Shown: positions 32,059-42,883 of the stretch, in pieces
How the letters are laid out: every line of letters begins with the position of its first letter
Position numbering within the stretch: position 1 is the stretch's first letter
Assembly (NCBI GenBank): GCA_027596195.1
Contig: JADGJG010000106.1
Location: forward strand, 1-43,407
Source: Podochytrium sp. JEL0797
Lineage: Eukaryota; Chytridiomycota; Chytridiomycetes; Chytridiales; Chytriomycetaceae
DNA length: 43,407 nt
Direction of reading: 5' to 3'
Translations under genes and position numbers: made by a program
The notes under the pieces: generated by a model
Told to the model about the DNA's origin: nothing
Databases searched by the model: none
The model's input: only the letters and a program-made list of their open reading frames with translations

Positions 32059-35000
32059 ATGGACCTTTACCAGCCACTCGAACGAATAGGCAAGAACCTC
32101 ATTCCCTTTACGAAGTAATTCTTAACACAACTTCCCACAGGAAAAGGCTCCTTTGGCGAAGTTTACCGAGGGTTGGTTCATTTTTGGCAAACAACCCCGT
32201 CTGACAGTCCTCCCGCTCGCCCAGCATCAAAAAGTCAAACGGCCAAGTCGTTGCCATCAAAGTCCTCGACCTCGACACGGATGACGAAGAAATCGCGGAC
32301 GTCCAGAAGGAGATTTCGGTGTTGAGCCACATTGATGCCGACTGCATCACGAGGTACCACGGGAGCTACCTTGTGGGCACAAAGCTGTGGATCGTGATGG
32401 ATTTCGCTGCCGGTGGATCCTTGAGGAATCTGGTTCGTTTGAATTCCTGTGAGGCGTGAGTCGGGGGGGGCGGGGTGGTCTGACGGCTTCCCGATTCCAG
32501 TTGAAATCAGGCGCTATTGAAGAGAGGTGTATAGCGATTATCGCTCGAGAGATCTTACGCGCTCTGGTATATCTGCACAAATCGGTTAAAATCATCCATC
32601 GCGACATCAAGGGTGAAATATTCTTGGAATCGTCCAACCAACACTCCAAACTGAAGCGAAAACATCACCCCAACAGCGGCAAATATTTTGATCACAGAGT
32701 ACGGACGCGTCAAGCTCTGCGATTTTGGTGTAGCCGGGCACATGTCGACTACCGCGCATCGCAGAAACTCGTTCGTGGGCACTCCGTATTGTGAGTTTTT
32801 CGCGTTGGCGTTTCAAATATGCAATTGCTAAACGTTGTCGGGGTTTTATTAGGGATGGGTAAGCTTTCCCATATCGCTTCTCGTTCGCTCTGAATCCCTT
32901 TCTTTCCGTCCGGGGGGTGCGCAAATGTAGCTCCTGAAATCGTGAGGCCTCCCTCACCAACCATTCCTTCATTATTCCACTCACCCCCACCTCGTCTTAG
33001 ATAACACGTTCACAATACGACTTCAAGGCAGACATTTGGTCACTAGGTATCACCATCATCGAGCTGGCCACTGGGAACCCGCCGTTTGCCCACCACGATC
33101 CCCGAAAGGCCATCTTTCTGATTCCACGGTCGAGACCTGCTCAGTTGGAAGGAGATTTCAGTCCTCAAATCAAGGAATTTATTTCCTTGTGTTTGACGGA
33201 GGAGCCAGATCAGGTGAATTTTGTTTTGCCTGTGTGTGTGCGCGACTCAACAACACTAACAAACTTTGGTAAAAAAAGCGCCCGAGTGCTGAAGAGTTGC
33301 TGAAGACGCGATTCATCAAGAGTGCTCCAGCCAAAGGATTTTCCTTGATTCGCGATCTCGTCGCGCGTCATGCCATTTGGAAGACCAGCAACGAGGCAGA
33401 AGCCGAGTCCCCAAGGGAGTTAGGTCCCCCCCCGCCCTCCATAGTTCACTCTCGAATATTCAAAAAAAACTCACGCTTTCGTAACCAAACATTGTTGGTG
33501 TCAAAATAGAACGCCTCTCGAGCCAACAGAAGCTCTTGACGATCCCGACAACGACGACGACGCCTGGCTGTTTGACACATTCAATTCTCGCAAAACGGCA
33601 CGGCATTTGGCTTCTGGTAGTGCCGGAGGGAACCGCGCTTCCGTGCGTCTCAGTTTGAGACCTCCGAGCAAAGTCGTGAGTCCGTCCATGGCTGGGCTCA
33701 ACCTTAGCGATGAACGACAGCTGGAGCCCGGCGATTCGATTGAGGAAGAAGGAGGAAGTTTATTGAAAGTTGGGGAGTCATCGGGGGTGGCGGATGAGTC
33801 GGTGAACACGGGGTGGGCTTTGAAGGTGTGCACCCTTTTTTTCGCATTTCGTCTGTGCTAAGCTAATTGCCGGGGTTTCAGCATCTCAAGCTTCCCAAAA
33901 TCGACTCAATCAACGACGAGTATTGGCTTGCCGGACAAGTCGATGATAGCGTCACAATTGAGCGGGGATCACCCGTTTCGTCCTATCCCAGTAAGTTTTG
34001 AAATAGAATCCTGACCGCATCGAAATCATTTACACGCGTTCGCATCTGCAGCCGCATCAATTGAAGACGCAGCGTCCTGGAAAACGGACAAGAGCAAAAT
34101 CAACATTCAAACTCCCGACTCGGCGTCCATACGCGGAGAACGCCACGCGCGCACGTCATCGCTTTCGAAGCTCAGCAACTCGGACTTGAGTGAACTCGTG
34201 GACCATACAAACAACGTCAGTCCTTCCATTTCAGTGTCGAAACTCGAGCGGATAAATGACCGATCGGGTCTCGACGCGGCGTCCCTAGATGCACAGAAAC
34301 ATCCCAAGACTGCGTTTTCTGGCGCGCCTTCCGAGCCCAACAGTATATCCTCTTCTGTTTCATCTCTGAGACCCGTCTCAATGGCTAAGGACTGGAATTC
34401 CATCGAGAAATCAGACGCAACACCTTCTCTCCACCGCCAACCCTCAACACCATCCACAATCGAACCACCCGCACCCACCCAACAAGCCCCCATCGGCACC
34501 CACCCGCAACCCCACAAAGCACCACCCCCCCGCCACGGCCACTCCTCCTCCGTCTCCCAACTCACGCTCTCAGTCAACAACCCCTCACCTTTCCACTACG
34601 TCCGTCGCCGCACCACCTCCCAAACCTCTCTCCAGTCCTCTCTCCCAAGTCGCCGCGACTCGCTCACGATCCCCAAAAGCGCGTCCGCAACACCGTCCTC
34701 AAGCAGCCCTGTGTCCCCACACACGGCCGCCTCGGCGGCAACACCTCCACCCGCGCCCAAACTGTCTCCTCGCGTCCCGGCGTCGGGGATATCGAATCCG
34801 GCGTTGGTCCATCGGATACAGGGACCCGATCGCATCATTCAACCCGTCAGGAACTCGTCGTTGCATGCGCAGCAGCCTAGTGCTGATTCCGAAAGTGTCA
34901 AGAAACCTGGGACGGTGGGAAATATCAAGAACGTGGGGGCGCCCCCCCCTCCAACTTTTCGCGGTGGAGGAGGCGGCATGCAGCAGGACGGAGTGGGGAT

Positions 35001-35145
35001 GGAGAATCGCATTGTGACGTTACGGAATCTGGATTTCAATCGTATGCGGGAAGAAGGGGACTTGCGGGATGAGATTTTGGTGCGCATGAAGGAGACAGTG
35101 GAATTGTTGGATGTGTTTGAGTCCTTGTTTTTGGATCGATTGTAA
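32059..35145 (+). CDS. Ste20-family germinal-centre kinase (GCK-III/Sid1-Kic1 type)
   Basis: Twelve exons sum to 2385 nt, giving 794 residues. The N-terminal Ser/Thr kinase domain has the Gly loop ([12 protein letters not shown]), the ATP-binding VAIKVLDL, the catalytic loop IIHRDIKAANILI, CDFGVAG, the activation segment [16 protein letters not shown] and [16 protein letters not shown], all typical of MST/Sid1/Kic1 kinases acting in polarity or septation networks. The C-terminal 400 residues are Ser/Pro-rich and regulatory, ending in a helical segment ([20 protein letters not shown]). Unusual gene structure: the first intron (32090-32140) begins with GC, and the APE region is split over exons of 6 nt (32853-32858) and 11 nt (32931-32941). 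Introns at 32172, 32433 and 33419 start GTT. Confidence 0.93.
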
Positions 35146-35156
35146 AACTTCGAAGA

Positions 35157-35162
35157 AATAAA
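35157..35162 (+). terminator. Poly(A) signal AATAAA
   Basis: AATAAA begins 12 bp after the kinase stop codon. The convergent NDUFA9 gene ends at 35216, so the two 3' ends share a short interval. Confidence 0.6.
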
Positions 35163-35215
35163 ATTCAAAAGGTATTTATTCCAGAATCGCGCGCAACAAA
35201 ATCCCTTCGAGTCTT

Positions 35216-36994
35216 TTATTGAATCCATCTCTTGAGATCCTTCTCATACGGCGCTCTCGCAAATTCCGAAGGTCTGTACAATCTGACAAACTGCAGAATC
35301 GTGTCTTCGACAGTCGTGGGGGCCACGCCAAAGTCCTTGAAAGTGAGGATGGATTTGTCTTTGCTGGGAATTTCGTCGATATAAGCGCGTTCGACTTCGT
35401 CCCTCGAGATTTGAACAAACGGCATGATCATGTTCAGACCATCCGCAAGACGCCTAAAAATGAACGTTTCTTTGAGAATCTGTTCCGTTTGAAACTGAGA
35501 GTGAGGGAGCAAAACTTACTTTCCGAGGAACTTGGTCGGGTACCACACGAACGGGTCGCGTTTAGTGACGTCCAAAAAGAAGGCAATCAAATCCTGCATC
35601 TTGTACGCACGCGGGCCATACAATTCGATCGTTTTTCCGACACAGTTCTCGTCCTTCATGGTCTTGGCAATGACTCGCGCAACGTCGCCCACCTGACCCC
35701 ATCCATCATCAGTAACAACAAAAAAAGCGAGTTCGCGAATATGAACTCACGTAGACAGGTCTGTAGATGGTCTGACCTCCGTTGTAGACGGGGAGACCGA
35801 CGAATCCGAACTTCAAGTAGTCTGGGATCGAGAATTTAAGCGCGAAATCAGAAAACCAAAGAAAGAGAGCCTGTAATTACATCCGATTCTGTTCCAGAAC
35901 TTGTCTTCGGCTCCGTAAATAGAGGAGGGGCGAATAATCGTGGCCCCAGGGAATTCCTCACGAACGGCAATTTCGCCGAGAGCCTGATACGAGATGAATA
36001 AAGAGCGGTGGTCAGAATTTCGAGGGTGCGAATAGTGAGACTCGATGCATTGCCTCGCGTCAGTTGGGCGTTCGGCCTCCAAAGATCCTTCAGAATTACG
36101 ACAAGGCGCCTTCTGATCCACCAATATGCAGCCCAAATTCAATCCAGTGTAGTAAGACTGTTTACCTTAGTTCTCAAGTATTCGGAAGGCGAATCCACGC
36201 TGGCTCCCAAAGCAGACACGTGCACGAATTTGCGGACGCCCAATTCCTTCGCCATCTTGGCCATCTTGCGCGCCACATCCACGTGAGTCTGTTCAAGCGA
36301 GAAGTTGCTGTATTCGAGCAAAAAAGACGGGCAATGTTAGAATCGGCAATGCAGAGCGCCGAGAAAAACCACCACGCACATGGACGGGTAGTTTCTGCCA
36401 ATCAAGTTGATGACGGTGTCCGAGTATTTCATGCAGGAGGTCATTTGCTCGTCATTGCGTACATCAAAGCGCTGGGATCAAGGATGGTATGAAAACGAAA
36501 AATTTAGTGGATCGTGCTCTCGTGATAACGCACACACACGGCTGTTTACCAATTGAACAATCTGGCCCAAGTCGCCCATCAACTTCAAGTGACGTCTCTC
36601 ATCGTCGGTTCCTCTGTACGGAGTGATCACTTGCGTTCCCGCTTGTCCTGGAATTTTTAGGGCCGAATGCTTTCAAATCTCTGATTCCAACACCCCTTCC
36701 CGCTCGGTGAAGTTACCAAGGTTGTTTGTGACATATCTCCCAACGAATCCAGTCGCTCCAAAGACGGTGGCAACGTGTCCTACCCAAAAAATGCGTGAGC
36801 CATTCGATCTCCCCCTCCCCGGCCGAAAAAAAGGCAAAGGCTCAAGTGGTCCGTGGTGTACCCGAGTTGGACGATCTTCCGCCAGGACCGCCGGCCTTGC
36901 CGACCACTTCGGCATTCAGAGTTCTGCGGGCCACGGTTCCGTAGCTGCGCTGTTGCTGGGCGCTGACGCTGGCCCGGAGGGAAATGGAGAGCAT
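35216..36994 (-). CDS. NDUFA9: NADH:ubiquinone oxidoreductase 39/40-kDa subunit (NDUFA9)
   Basis: This is an accessory complex I subunit of the extended SDR superfamily that binds NADPH and stabilises the hydrophilic arm. The N-terminus (MLSISLRASVSAQQQRSYGT) is a mitochondrial presequence. After a first intron near 36782-36855 comes the Rossmann motif VATVFGATGFVGRYV, then GTQVITPYRGTDDERRHLKL, DTVINLIGRNY, FVHVSALGASVDSPSEYL, GATIIRPSSIYGAEDKFWNR and PVYVGDVARVIAKTMKDE. The C-terminus has IPSKDKSILTFKDFGV and ends KDLKRWIQ. The catalytic SDR Tyr is not conserved in this family. Several introns of 60-115 nt were seen but only some boundaries were placed exactly. It is divergent from TPGS2 with 22 bp between starts. 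Confidence 0.94.
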
Positions 36995-37016
36995 TTTTTT
37001 TTTGGTTGTCGCGAAA
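36995..37016. promoter_or_regulatory. 22-bp interval between divergent start codons (NDUFA9 / TPGS2)
   Basis: The two ATG codons face away from each other with only 22 bp between them, mostly a T-rich tract on the plus strand. Either the 5' untranslated regions are almost absent or the transcripts overlap and begin inside the neighbouring gene. A downstream start for one gene is the main alternative, but both N-termini are well supported. Confidence 0.5.
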
Positions 37017-38257
37017 ATGGCACACCATTCCAGGAAGTCGAACGCGATCGACGCGATGTTGGGCGGGGCGATTTCATATTTGGAGTCGTGTCCGGGAGTA
37101 TGCAGGGTCAAGATTGGGACAACGCGTATGCCGGTGCGTTCGTGTGTCTTTCGTGTCAAATTCAAGACTCACGGTGTTTGATTCAAGGTCTCTGCACACA
37201 CCATTCAGCATTGGGAAGCATCGGCTACAAAATCTGCTGTTTTGGAAACTGGCATTTTGAATGCGATCGCGCTTCCTGAGGATTTGAGGGCACTGTTTGA
37301 AGTGTCGGATGGGTTCAGTTTGCAGTGGAGCGCGAAATTCGATGACGTGCAAAACAGCAAGAGCGTGATTGGAGAATCGAATGGAGATTCTCCTAATCTG
37401 GGATCAGTGTGCGTGAATGGGATAGGTGCGTTGGAGTGGTGGTTGAGACGCGTTTTGAAACAGCATGCAAACAAAAACAAACACACACAGACAGCTTGAT
37501 TCACATTCAAGGAGCAAGTATTCAGAGATGGACAGCAACACCATCCATTGCGCATCCTTCTTCCAAAGATCCTTTCTGTTTACGCGGAGTTCCATCAACC
37601 CCGGGGCCCGCCTTCCTCCTCCACGACAGCACCGGCCATGGAAAAGTCTGTCTCATATATCCCCTCGAAAATCCAACAACCCAGAATCCGATCACAACGT
37701 CCGACCCGCCACCCACCACGCCGCCAAACGCGGTCACCAGCACTCCCACCCTCCAACCCCCCGAAATCTGGTTCCAAAACGCAAACACAAAGCAATGGCA
37801 TTTCCTTGCACATTCATTCACGGCCTATTTCCGTCTCGCGGTGCTGAATCTTGGAATTCGCGGGTGGCAGGTTTTGTATACGGATCAAGGAGCAACCCAG
37901 GAAGTGTTGGATTGGCTGGCTTTTTATAATCCCGCACAGGCAAAGCTGATACGTAGAGTTCGTGCGGATGCAGCTTTGGAAGCCAAAAAAGGAAGTAGGA
38001 GAGACATAGCAAGAGCTGCCGAAGGAAATGGAGACGATTCTGGTGGAAAATCCTCGGAGTTGATCTGGTCGAGTGCGGATGTGCACAATGTTGGAGACTC
38101 TGAATTTGATTTGGACAAGGTTTTGCAGATTGTCAAAACGCGAAAAGAAAAGGAATCAGCGAAGGGGTCGGCGGTGTCAAATGGGGAGAAAGAAGCAGAA
38201 CCCGCAGGGAGAGAACGCAGCCGACCACCCTCTCTTCCTTCTTCAGCTTTTCGATAA
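37017..38257 (+). CDS. TPGS2: Tubulin polyglutamylase complex subunit 2
   Basis: TPGS2 is part of the TTLL1-containing complex that adds glutamate chains to axonemal and centriolar tubulin. Three exons (37017-37133, 37188-37425, 37491-38257) total 1122 nt, giving 373 residues. Conserved segments are YLESCPGVCRVKI, LPEDLRALFEVSDGFSLQWS (the SMI1/KNR4-like fold), GHGKVCLIYPLEN, PEIWFQNANTKQWHFLAHSF and TAYFRLAVLNLGIRGWQ. A Pro/Thr-rich insert (PTTPPNAVTSTPTLQ) and a charged C-terminal extension are less conserved. With CFAP206 it indicates a flagellated life stage. Start: chosen because exon 1 aligns with the animal N-terminus. Confidence 0.9.
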
Positions 38258-38623
38258 ATTTTCAAAAATTCTAGAAAAATTCTAATGAGGGTGAGCTATC
38301 ATTGAGGGAATCGAAAGAAATAAGGAAACAAGAAACGCATTGTGATGTTCGTGCAGATTAGGAAAACTCTTGTGTTTATTGAGGACGACTTTCGCAAAAG
38401 CCAACAAAACCCCTCCGCCCAAATGAGAACAGTTTCTTGAAGTGGCGACGGATGGTGCGCGTGAGTTTCAGTTAAATGCCGGGATGAGGCTCGAAGTCGC
38501 TCTCGACAAGTGCAAGATGGTGAAAACACGCAAATTTTTCCACAATTTTTCTGCCACAACCAATTTATTTCAAAAGTGGCAACATGGGACCTTCTCATTC
38601 CAACCTTCTTGAATCCTCAACAT
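38258..38623. other. Intergenic, convergent 3' ends of TPGS2 and UXS1
   Basis: This 366-bp AT-rich interval lies between convergent genes. Short frames here are not convincing, and I see no RNA gene or repeat. Confidence 0.4.
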
Positions 38624-40167
38624 TTAAAGAATGTCGATAATCGACTTGAAGTATTCCACAGTCTCCTCCACTCCCTGCAACACAGAGAACTGGGGCTCCC
38701 ATCCAACAACCTCCTTGGCCCTGGTAATGTCGGGCTTGCGTCTCTGGGGGTCGTCCTTGGGCATGGGCATGTCCTTGATGGTGGCGTCCGGGTTCACCAA
38801 GTCACGGATGGACTCGGCAAACTCCAAAATCGTGTACTCGTCGGGGTTCCCCATGTTGACGGGCTGGCTGTACTCGGAGTTCATGAGCGCAATCATGCCG
38901 TCGACAAGGTCGTGCACGTATTGGAACGAACGCGTCTGCGCACCTCCGCCGTATACAGTGAGTTGCTCGCCCTTGAGGGCTTGGCAGATGAAGTTGGAAA
39001 CCACGCGGCCGTCTTCGGGGTTCATGCGGGGACCGAAGGCTGTGTTTTTTTGCGTTTGTTTGTTTTGGTTAAAACCAGTTTATCAAAACTGATTCTCAAA
39101 TGGGAGAAATGTGACTCAACTGTTGAAGATTCTGACAACACGCACTTCAACGCCGTTCTTTCTCTCGTACTCGTAGGCCATGGTCTCGGCGATACGTTTA
39201 CCCCTGATACAGAAAAGAAATACAATCAGTTTTCCAGGCGAAACAAATCGAAAGCACATCAAAACCGCACTCGTCGTAACAGGCACGGATTCCGATCTAA
39301 ACAACAAAATGATATTAGAATATGATCAAGTCAGATTCGCAAAATTCAAAATTAAACTCACGGGGTTGACATGTCCCCAGTAAGTCTCCTTCTGAGGGTG
39401 CTGCTCGGGGTCGCCGTAAACCTCTATCGGTGACTCGCAAATTAGCAATTAAAAAATAAAAACCTTGATAAGCACAATTACCAGAAGTCGAGGCCAACAG
39501 AATTCTGGCATGGGTTCTCTTGGCCAATCCGAGCATGTTGATGGTTCCCAACATGGACGTCTTGATGGTCTTGACGGGGTTGTGCTGGTAGTGGGGCGGC
39601 GAGGCCGGGCAGGCGAGGTGGAAGATCTGTATTTTGCCAATGGGTTAGAGAATGCAAGAGAACCAGCAAGATAAATAGAGAATTGAATGATCCCCGTACC
39701 TGATCAACCTCAACCATGAGAGGATCAACCACATCATGTCTGATAAAGTCAAAGTTGGGATGCCCAACCCAGTGCTGCACGTTGCGCTTGAAGCCCGTGA
39801 ACAGGTTGTCGACGCAGATGACGGAGTGACCCATGACCATGAGACGGTCGATCAGGTGCGATCCGACGAATCCGGCCCCGCCTGTGACGAGCACGCGCTT
39901 CTGCTCGGAGTGGTGCAGCTTCTTGACGGCGGGGAAGCCGTGCTTCGGCTCGAAGGTGACCATGCCGTCCTTGTCCTCGACGGGACGCTGCGCGTACTTG
40001 CCGAGGTAGAGCTCGCGGAGAGAAGCGAGGGGGATGGCGTCCGTCTTGACGTGGGTGACCTGGGGCTTGTTCTTGATCATCTTCTTGGCGGAATCATCCT
40101 TTGCGACGGTCTTGGTCTCGGCAGCCTTCTTGGCCTCCAACTTGGCTTTCTTATTTTGAGGGGCCAT
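38624..40167 (-). CDS. UXS1: UDP-glucuronate decarboxylase (UDP-xylose synthase)
   Basis: The enzyme decarboxylates UDP-glucuronate to UDP-xylose, a precursor for wall and glycoprotein glycans. The first exon (40167-39700) begins with a Lys/Ala-rich stretch ([16 protein letters not shown]) and a presumed membrane-free N-terminus, then the NAD-binding motif [18 protein letters not shown] and [10 protein letters not shown]. Later exons carry [33 protein letters not shown], the catalytic-region [17 protein letters not shown] (YxxxK-like Tyr and Lys present), VVRIFNTFGPRM and [13 protein letters not shown]. The C-terminus ends YFKSIIDIL. At least five introns, near 39610-39699, 39430-39480, 39310-39360, 39200-39300 and 39040-39120, are visible but not all exact. 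It is divergent from SPT8. Confidence 0.94.
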
Positions 40168-40226
40168 GTTGACGTTTGACGTGTTTTTTTTTGACGCTTT
40201 TTTTGTGCCAGTCTCCTTTCCCAACT
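40168..40226. promoter_or_regulatory. Shared 59-bp divergent promoter (UXS1 / SPT8)
   Basis: Only 59 bp lie between the start codons. The interval contains T-rich tracts (GTTTTTTTTTGACGCTTTTT) and no motif I can name. Both N-termini are supported by family alignment or sensible sequence. Confidence 0.5.
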
Positions 40227-42426
40227 ATGACCGAAGACGTCAACATGGCCGAGGCTGAAGAGAATGTCGAAGAGGAGGTTCTTGAAGTTGGTGCAATCCA
40301 GGAACCAAAGACAAATGCGGTCGTCTCAGAGACAGGTAACCAACCGAGGTTCTCGCTGTTCTCACACACCAAGCAGCCAGACTCGCCGCTTCCAAAGCAT
40401 CCTTTTACGACTGCATTCCAACTGTAAATATGATATCGTAGTCTGTCCCGAACGCATTCGTTCTCACCCGCTCAAAAAACCAGACTGCTGCAATCCATCC
40501 ATGTCAAATCTATTCACTCGGACTGACAAAGAACATGGTCCGTCTTTCTGTCGCAAATTGATGTCCATCGGCTCGACTGATTCCTTTCCGAATAGAAATG
40601 GATGTTCACGGGCGGCGAAGACGGCTTCATTCGTAAATTTGACTTCATGAGCTCAGTGAATGGAGACCATTCCCTGACTGCAGCACAGCGACACGGACTT
40701 GTGGATTCGATTCAAAAGGTTGGGTTCGAAAATCGCGTGTCGGCACTTCCATGCAGACCCTGAGTTCTGAACCGCGTTTTTTTTTGTTGCCTGCTGGAAT
40801 AGGCCGGAGCAATGTTGTCTGCGTGGGAAGTGGAAGAAGTTCCATTGGGTGCGTGGCCTCATTTTTCGAACAAGCAACGTTGCTTGTTTGCAGAAAATTC
40901 GAAGTTCCAACGCTTGGATTTGCAGACGCCCCTACCGTCGCACTTGGACACGATGGAGCTCCGTTCGCCTTCCCTCCAACAGCCATCGCTCCCAAAATAT
41001 CCCCCGTCTTCAGCATGCAGGTTCATTCAGAGGCGCAATTCCTACTGGCTGGGTGCGAGGTATCGTGCGAATTTGTTGTTACCAATGCGCGTTTTCTTAT
41101 TTCCGCTGCTCTCCGCAAATTATAGAGCGGAAACATTAATTTATATAGCGTGCGACATGATGAGGGAGTCGTTGAGTGCTTTTCTTGTTGCGTTTTCGCA
41201 ATGTTTTCCTCACCCCTTCCATCCTGATTTACAGTGTCAATACGTGTTAAGGAACCACGAAAAGCCTGTATCCGTCTTGTCACTCTCTGGAGACGAGCGC
41301 AGCGTCATGAGTGGATCCTGGGACCGTCGCGCCATCGTACGCTTTTTCCTTCCCTTCCCTCCCTTTCAACCAAACTCATCTATTTTTCCTTAGCGTTGGG
41401 ACCTCGAAACCGGCAAACCCGCGCGCAACTTTACAAACTTCAACTCGCACATTACAAGCATCAAATTCCAACCACGCGAATTGAGTCTGTCGGACGCCTA
41501 TTTTGCGAGTCAACCCGCCTTGGAAGAGCTCGCGTTCGTGCTCAGTTTCGATGGAAAAGGAAGTGTGGTGGATCATCGTGATCCGAGGGGAGCTGTGAAG
41601 AGTGTGGGGACTGAGAAGGGGACGCCGCCGTGGGGTGTTTCGGTTTGTTGTTTTTTTTTCGTTTCCCTTTTTTTTTCTTTGCGTGTCGCTAATTTTTTTT
41701 CTTCTACGGCATGTGTATGTGCTTTATGAAGGCGTCATGGAGTCCGGACGGAAAGAGAGTTTATATCGGGCGACGAAACGGAACGGGTGGGAGTGTTCTG
41801 TTTTTGTTTCCCACGCAAAACCATGTTGTTGATTCGTTTCCGTTTTTTACCCAGTCGATGAATGGGACTTTGCTGAAGGCAAACTGATTCAAAACTTTCG
41901 TCTCCCACGCGACTCTGGTCCCATCACATCCGTGTATTGCATGCCGAACGGTCGCCACGTGTTATGGTGTGCCCCCCCCCCTTTTTCCCCCCATGCATGA
42001 ACAACTCATTGACGTTCCTTTTTTTTCAGCGGATCCACAGACAATGTGAGACTCTGGGACCTGCAATACACGCCACCCGAGGTGGGCGTTCCCGCTGCGG
42101 CAGCAACTGGGGAAGGCGCAACGTCGACGCAGGCCGCCAACAACACGAGCAGTTTGCATGATTTTGATCCTTTGCATCCGATTGTGCCGTTTTCGATCGT
42201 GGCGGGACATCATGGCGGGAGTATTTCGGGGATGGGTGAGTTTTGAGTTTGCGTTTTGTTTTGTGATTGAGGGCGAGGATTTGCAGCTCACCCGGTTTTT
42301 TTTTACTGGATAGTCATGGATTGGTCGTGTCGATACTTGATTACCACATCTGGAAACCGCGGATGGGATGGGCCCTCGACCAATTTGGCGTTGATTTATA
42401 ACGTGAATGCAATGAGTAAAGAATAA
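40227..42426 (+). CDS. SPT8: SAGA complex WD40 subunit SPT8
   Basis: SPT8 is the fungal SAGA subunit that helps deliver TBP to promoters. Thirteen exons sum to 1395 nt, giving 464 residues. A short acidic N-terminus (MTEDVNMAEAEENVEEE) is followed by WD40 blades: KWMFTGGEDGFIRKFDFM, SPVFSMQVHSEAQFLLAG, SGNINLYSVRHDEG, VLSLSGDERSVMSGSWDR, ASWSPDGKRVYIGRRNGTVD, GSTDNVRLWDL and the family-typical GHHGGSISGMVMDW followed by LITTSGNRGWDGPSTN. Introns at 40719, 41171 and 41643 begin GTT (GTTGGGT, GTTGAGT, GTTTGTT). The stop codon TAA lies inside an AATAAA hexamer (42422-42427). Confidence 0.94.
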
Positions 42427-42883
42427 ATGAGAGAGAGAATGATGAAAATTGAACAACCATCTCAATCTTCATCCCCTCCATTCAATTCGCATCAAATACT
42501 CGCCCCGCCGTCCTTGTCCTCCACTGCCGTTCCAAATTTCCGGACCTTTGAGACGCGTCCCAATCGCTTTTAAATCTCACAGCAGAGCACTCGAGAGAGA
42601 TAATAAATCGAATTTTTAAGAACAAGAGCGTCCACGCGTGGTTTTGAGCTCAGTCGACAGCGTTTGCTGTGACGCGCCTGGCACCTCGCGTAAAGCAAAA
42701 GCGGAGCCTTGGACAACGCATTTGCGAACGCCGCACCAACACTCTGAAAATCACGGTGCCGCGAGCGCAAAATGACGTGGTTAATGGGTCGCCAAGGAAG
42801 TGCGGTTGGGTGCATTTTTCCTGGGGGTGACTGGTGACAATTTCCTAACAAAAAATCACTCAAATCCTTCCGACTTCCATTAC
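42427..42883. other. Intergenic upstream of the LRR gene
   Basis: This 457-bp interval holds the SPT8 3' end and probably the promoter of the LRR gene. Apart from purine-rich AGAGAGAG near 42429 and GC-rich patches, nothing stands out. A frame upstream of 42884 stays open to about 42800 and could extend the LRR protein. Confidence 0.4.
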
